Positions 15,062 through 15,652 of a stretch of 15,652 nucleotides of DNA are shown one piece after another. Position 1 is the first letter of the stretch; every line of letters begins with the position of its first letter. Where the stretch lies: contig CAJTOU010000067.1 in assembly GCA_910577835.1 (NCBI GenBank), forward strand, positions 1 through 15,652, written 5' to 3'. The translations under genes and the position numbers were made by a program. This DNA comes from an uncultured Lachnospiraceae bacterium (lineage in GTDB: Bacteria; Bacillota_A; Clostridia; Lachnospirales; Lachnospiraceae). The notes below the pieces were generated by a model. That model ran no database searches, was not told the origin of the DNA, and was given only the letters and a program-made list of their open reading frames with translations.

Positions 15062-15337
15062 AATATAACGGTCCTCTCTTCTGATGCGAAGTTCTTCTCT
15101 TCACGAATTGCAACTGACTGATTTTATGCTATTTAGTTTACACTATTTTGGAAGAATAATCAAGATAAAGAGGTGGGAAATTGTGGAAAAAAATAAAATG
15201 TTAGAATATAAATATGACGCAGAAAAGAGAAATATGCTGAATTAGCGTATACCGGGGTAATTTAGCTATAACAGGAAGAACCTTAAGAAAAAGCTTCAGA
15301 AAGCAGACACCCACAAAAATAATCGTGGAAAGGCACT
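15062..15337. other. Junction region with no convincing gene
   Basis: After the minus-strand GGDEF/EAL promoter region, base composition on the plus strand turns A-rich and all plausible reading runs are on the plus strand. A 20-codon frame (GTG at 15183 behind GAGGTGGG, stop at 15243-15245) reads VEKNKMLEYKYDAEKRNMLN and then, after two stops in the same frame, continues open to about 15344 with Lys-rich sequence. This may be the remains of a small gene; I do not recognise it. No tRNA, terminator or clear attachment site is visible. Confidence 0.35.
15135..15163 (-). promoter_or_regulatory. Candidate promoter for the GGDEF/EAL gene
   Basis: On the minus strand TTGATT (15158-15163) and TAAACT (15135-15140) are 17 bases apart, four matches to each consensus hexamer. 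The start site would be near 15128, giving a leader of about 67 nt. It is a moderate match in the right place. Confidence 0.45.
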
Positions 15338-15472
15338 ATGCAGGCACTGAAAAAAATGGAAACAGTATTCAAGCGGATAGCCGAGGAACAGATAACAAAA
15401 AAAGTTAAAGAAATAGCAGAAAACAAAGCTAATCAGCGCTGGAAACGGAAAAAGGAATATAGTATAAATTGA
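15338..15472 (+). CDS. Possible small basic protein upstream of the recombinase
   Basis: A 44-codon frame starts at an ATG behind GGAAAGG and ends at TGA (15470-15472). The product is rich in Lys, Glu and Arg (MQALKKMETVFKRIAEEQ at the start, QRWKRKKEYSIN at the end) and looks largely helical. I do not recognise a family. It ends 43 bases before the serine recombinase and has the same direction, so it could be an accessory ORF of the same mobile element or the tail of a larger decayed gene. The frame is closed by a TAA at 15320-15322, so it cannot extend far upstream. Coding status is uncertain. Confidence 0.35.
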   Translation: MQALKKMETVFKRIAEEQITKKVKEIAENKANQRWKRKKEYSIN

Positions 15473-15515
15473 GAGGAAGTCCTTTTTCATCAAGGAGGAA
15501 AACATGGAGCATTGA

Positions 15516-15652
15516 ATGAAAAAGGCAAAATTAAATAATGATAAAATCACTGCTTTATATTGCAGGCTTTCCAAAGAAGACGGAACGAACAATGAGAGCA
15601 TGAGCATAGGCACACAAGAGAACATTTGTCAAGGGGATTTCACCCAAAAGAT
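15516..15652 (+). CDS. N-terminus of a large serine recombinase (runs off right edge)
   Basis: The frame from the ATG at 15516 reads MKKAKLNNDKITALYCRLSK and then EDGTNNESMSIGTQ. This matches the N-terminal resolvase domain of large serine recombinases of Clostridia transposons and integrative elements, with the YCRLS motif giving catalytic Ser19 and Arg17. After GTQ the family normally continues with a Lys/Leu-rich helix; here the sequence reads ENICQGDFTQK, which does not fit well, so the gene may be rearranged or frameshifted at its visible end. An AAGGAGG site at 15492-15498 is best spaced for another ATG (15504), which is in the same frame but followed by a TGA three codons later. Such enzymes excise and insert mobile elements. 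Only 45 codons are visible. Confidence 0.7.
   Translation, partial: MKKAKLNNDKITALYCRLSKEDGTNNESMSIGTQENICQGDFTQK

Noticed and set aside
15296..15625. Minus-strand open frame of 109 codons
   Set aside because: It is a Phe/Leu/Ser-rich antisense shadow of the A-rich plus-strand region that contains the recombinase start; no ribosome site supports it and its composition is that of a complement of Lys/Glu-rich coding sequence.

Overview
The window looks like part of a low-GC Firmicutes chromosome, most likely class Clostridia and probably Lachnospiraceae. This rests on gene order (a rimP-nusA-ylxR-ylxQ-infB-rbfA-nrnA-truB-ribF block with the DHH phosphoesterase between rbfA and truB), AT-rich codon use, purine-rich Shine-Dalgarno sites and a Clostridia-type serine recombinase at the right edge. 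The species cannot be named from the sequence alone. Every confident gene up to position 15061 is on the minus strand, so transcription runs from right to left.

Right to left: (1) 15062-15652 is a strand switch into what looks like the edge of a mobile element. It holds a degenerate-looking stretch, a possible 44-codon basic ORF and the N-terminus of a large serine recombinase on the plus strand, cut by the window end. (2) 15061-10657 holds two closely spaced genes. The first is a 1138-aa c-di-GMP protein with PAS-like, GGDEF, GAF-like, degenerate GGDEF and EAL parts and a C-terminal LamG-like domain. The second is a MraY-family phosphosugar transferase with an altered histidine motif. A strong hairpin terminator follows. 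(3) A tRNA-Glu(CTC) gene with its own strong promoter sits just upstream of rimP, separated only by a perfect 13-bp-arm hairpin. (4) 10350-1908 is the translation/transcription block: rimP, nusA, ylxR, ylxQ, infB (with a very long Asn/Lys-rich linker), rbfA, nrnA, truB and ribF, with short gaps or overlaps. rpsO, which often follows ribF, is not there. (5) 1677-1 holds two tandem paralogous genes for exported SH3/M23-type cell-wall hydrolases. The first has a strong promoter; the second runs off the left edge.

The core block couples ribosome assembly (RimP, RbfA), transcription elongation and antitermination (NusA), initiation (IF2), tRNA pseudouridylation (TruB), nanoRNA turnover (NrnA) and FMN/FAD synthesis (RibF). 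The most unusual items are the GGDEF/EAL protein ending in a LamG-like domain paired with a MraY variant, the tRNA-Glu at the head of the nusA-infB operon, and a run of regularly spaced AAGGAA motifs between ylxR and ylxQ. I found no CRISPR array, no rRNA and no convincing metabolite riboswitch.
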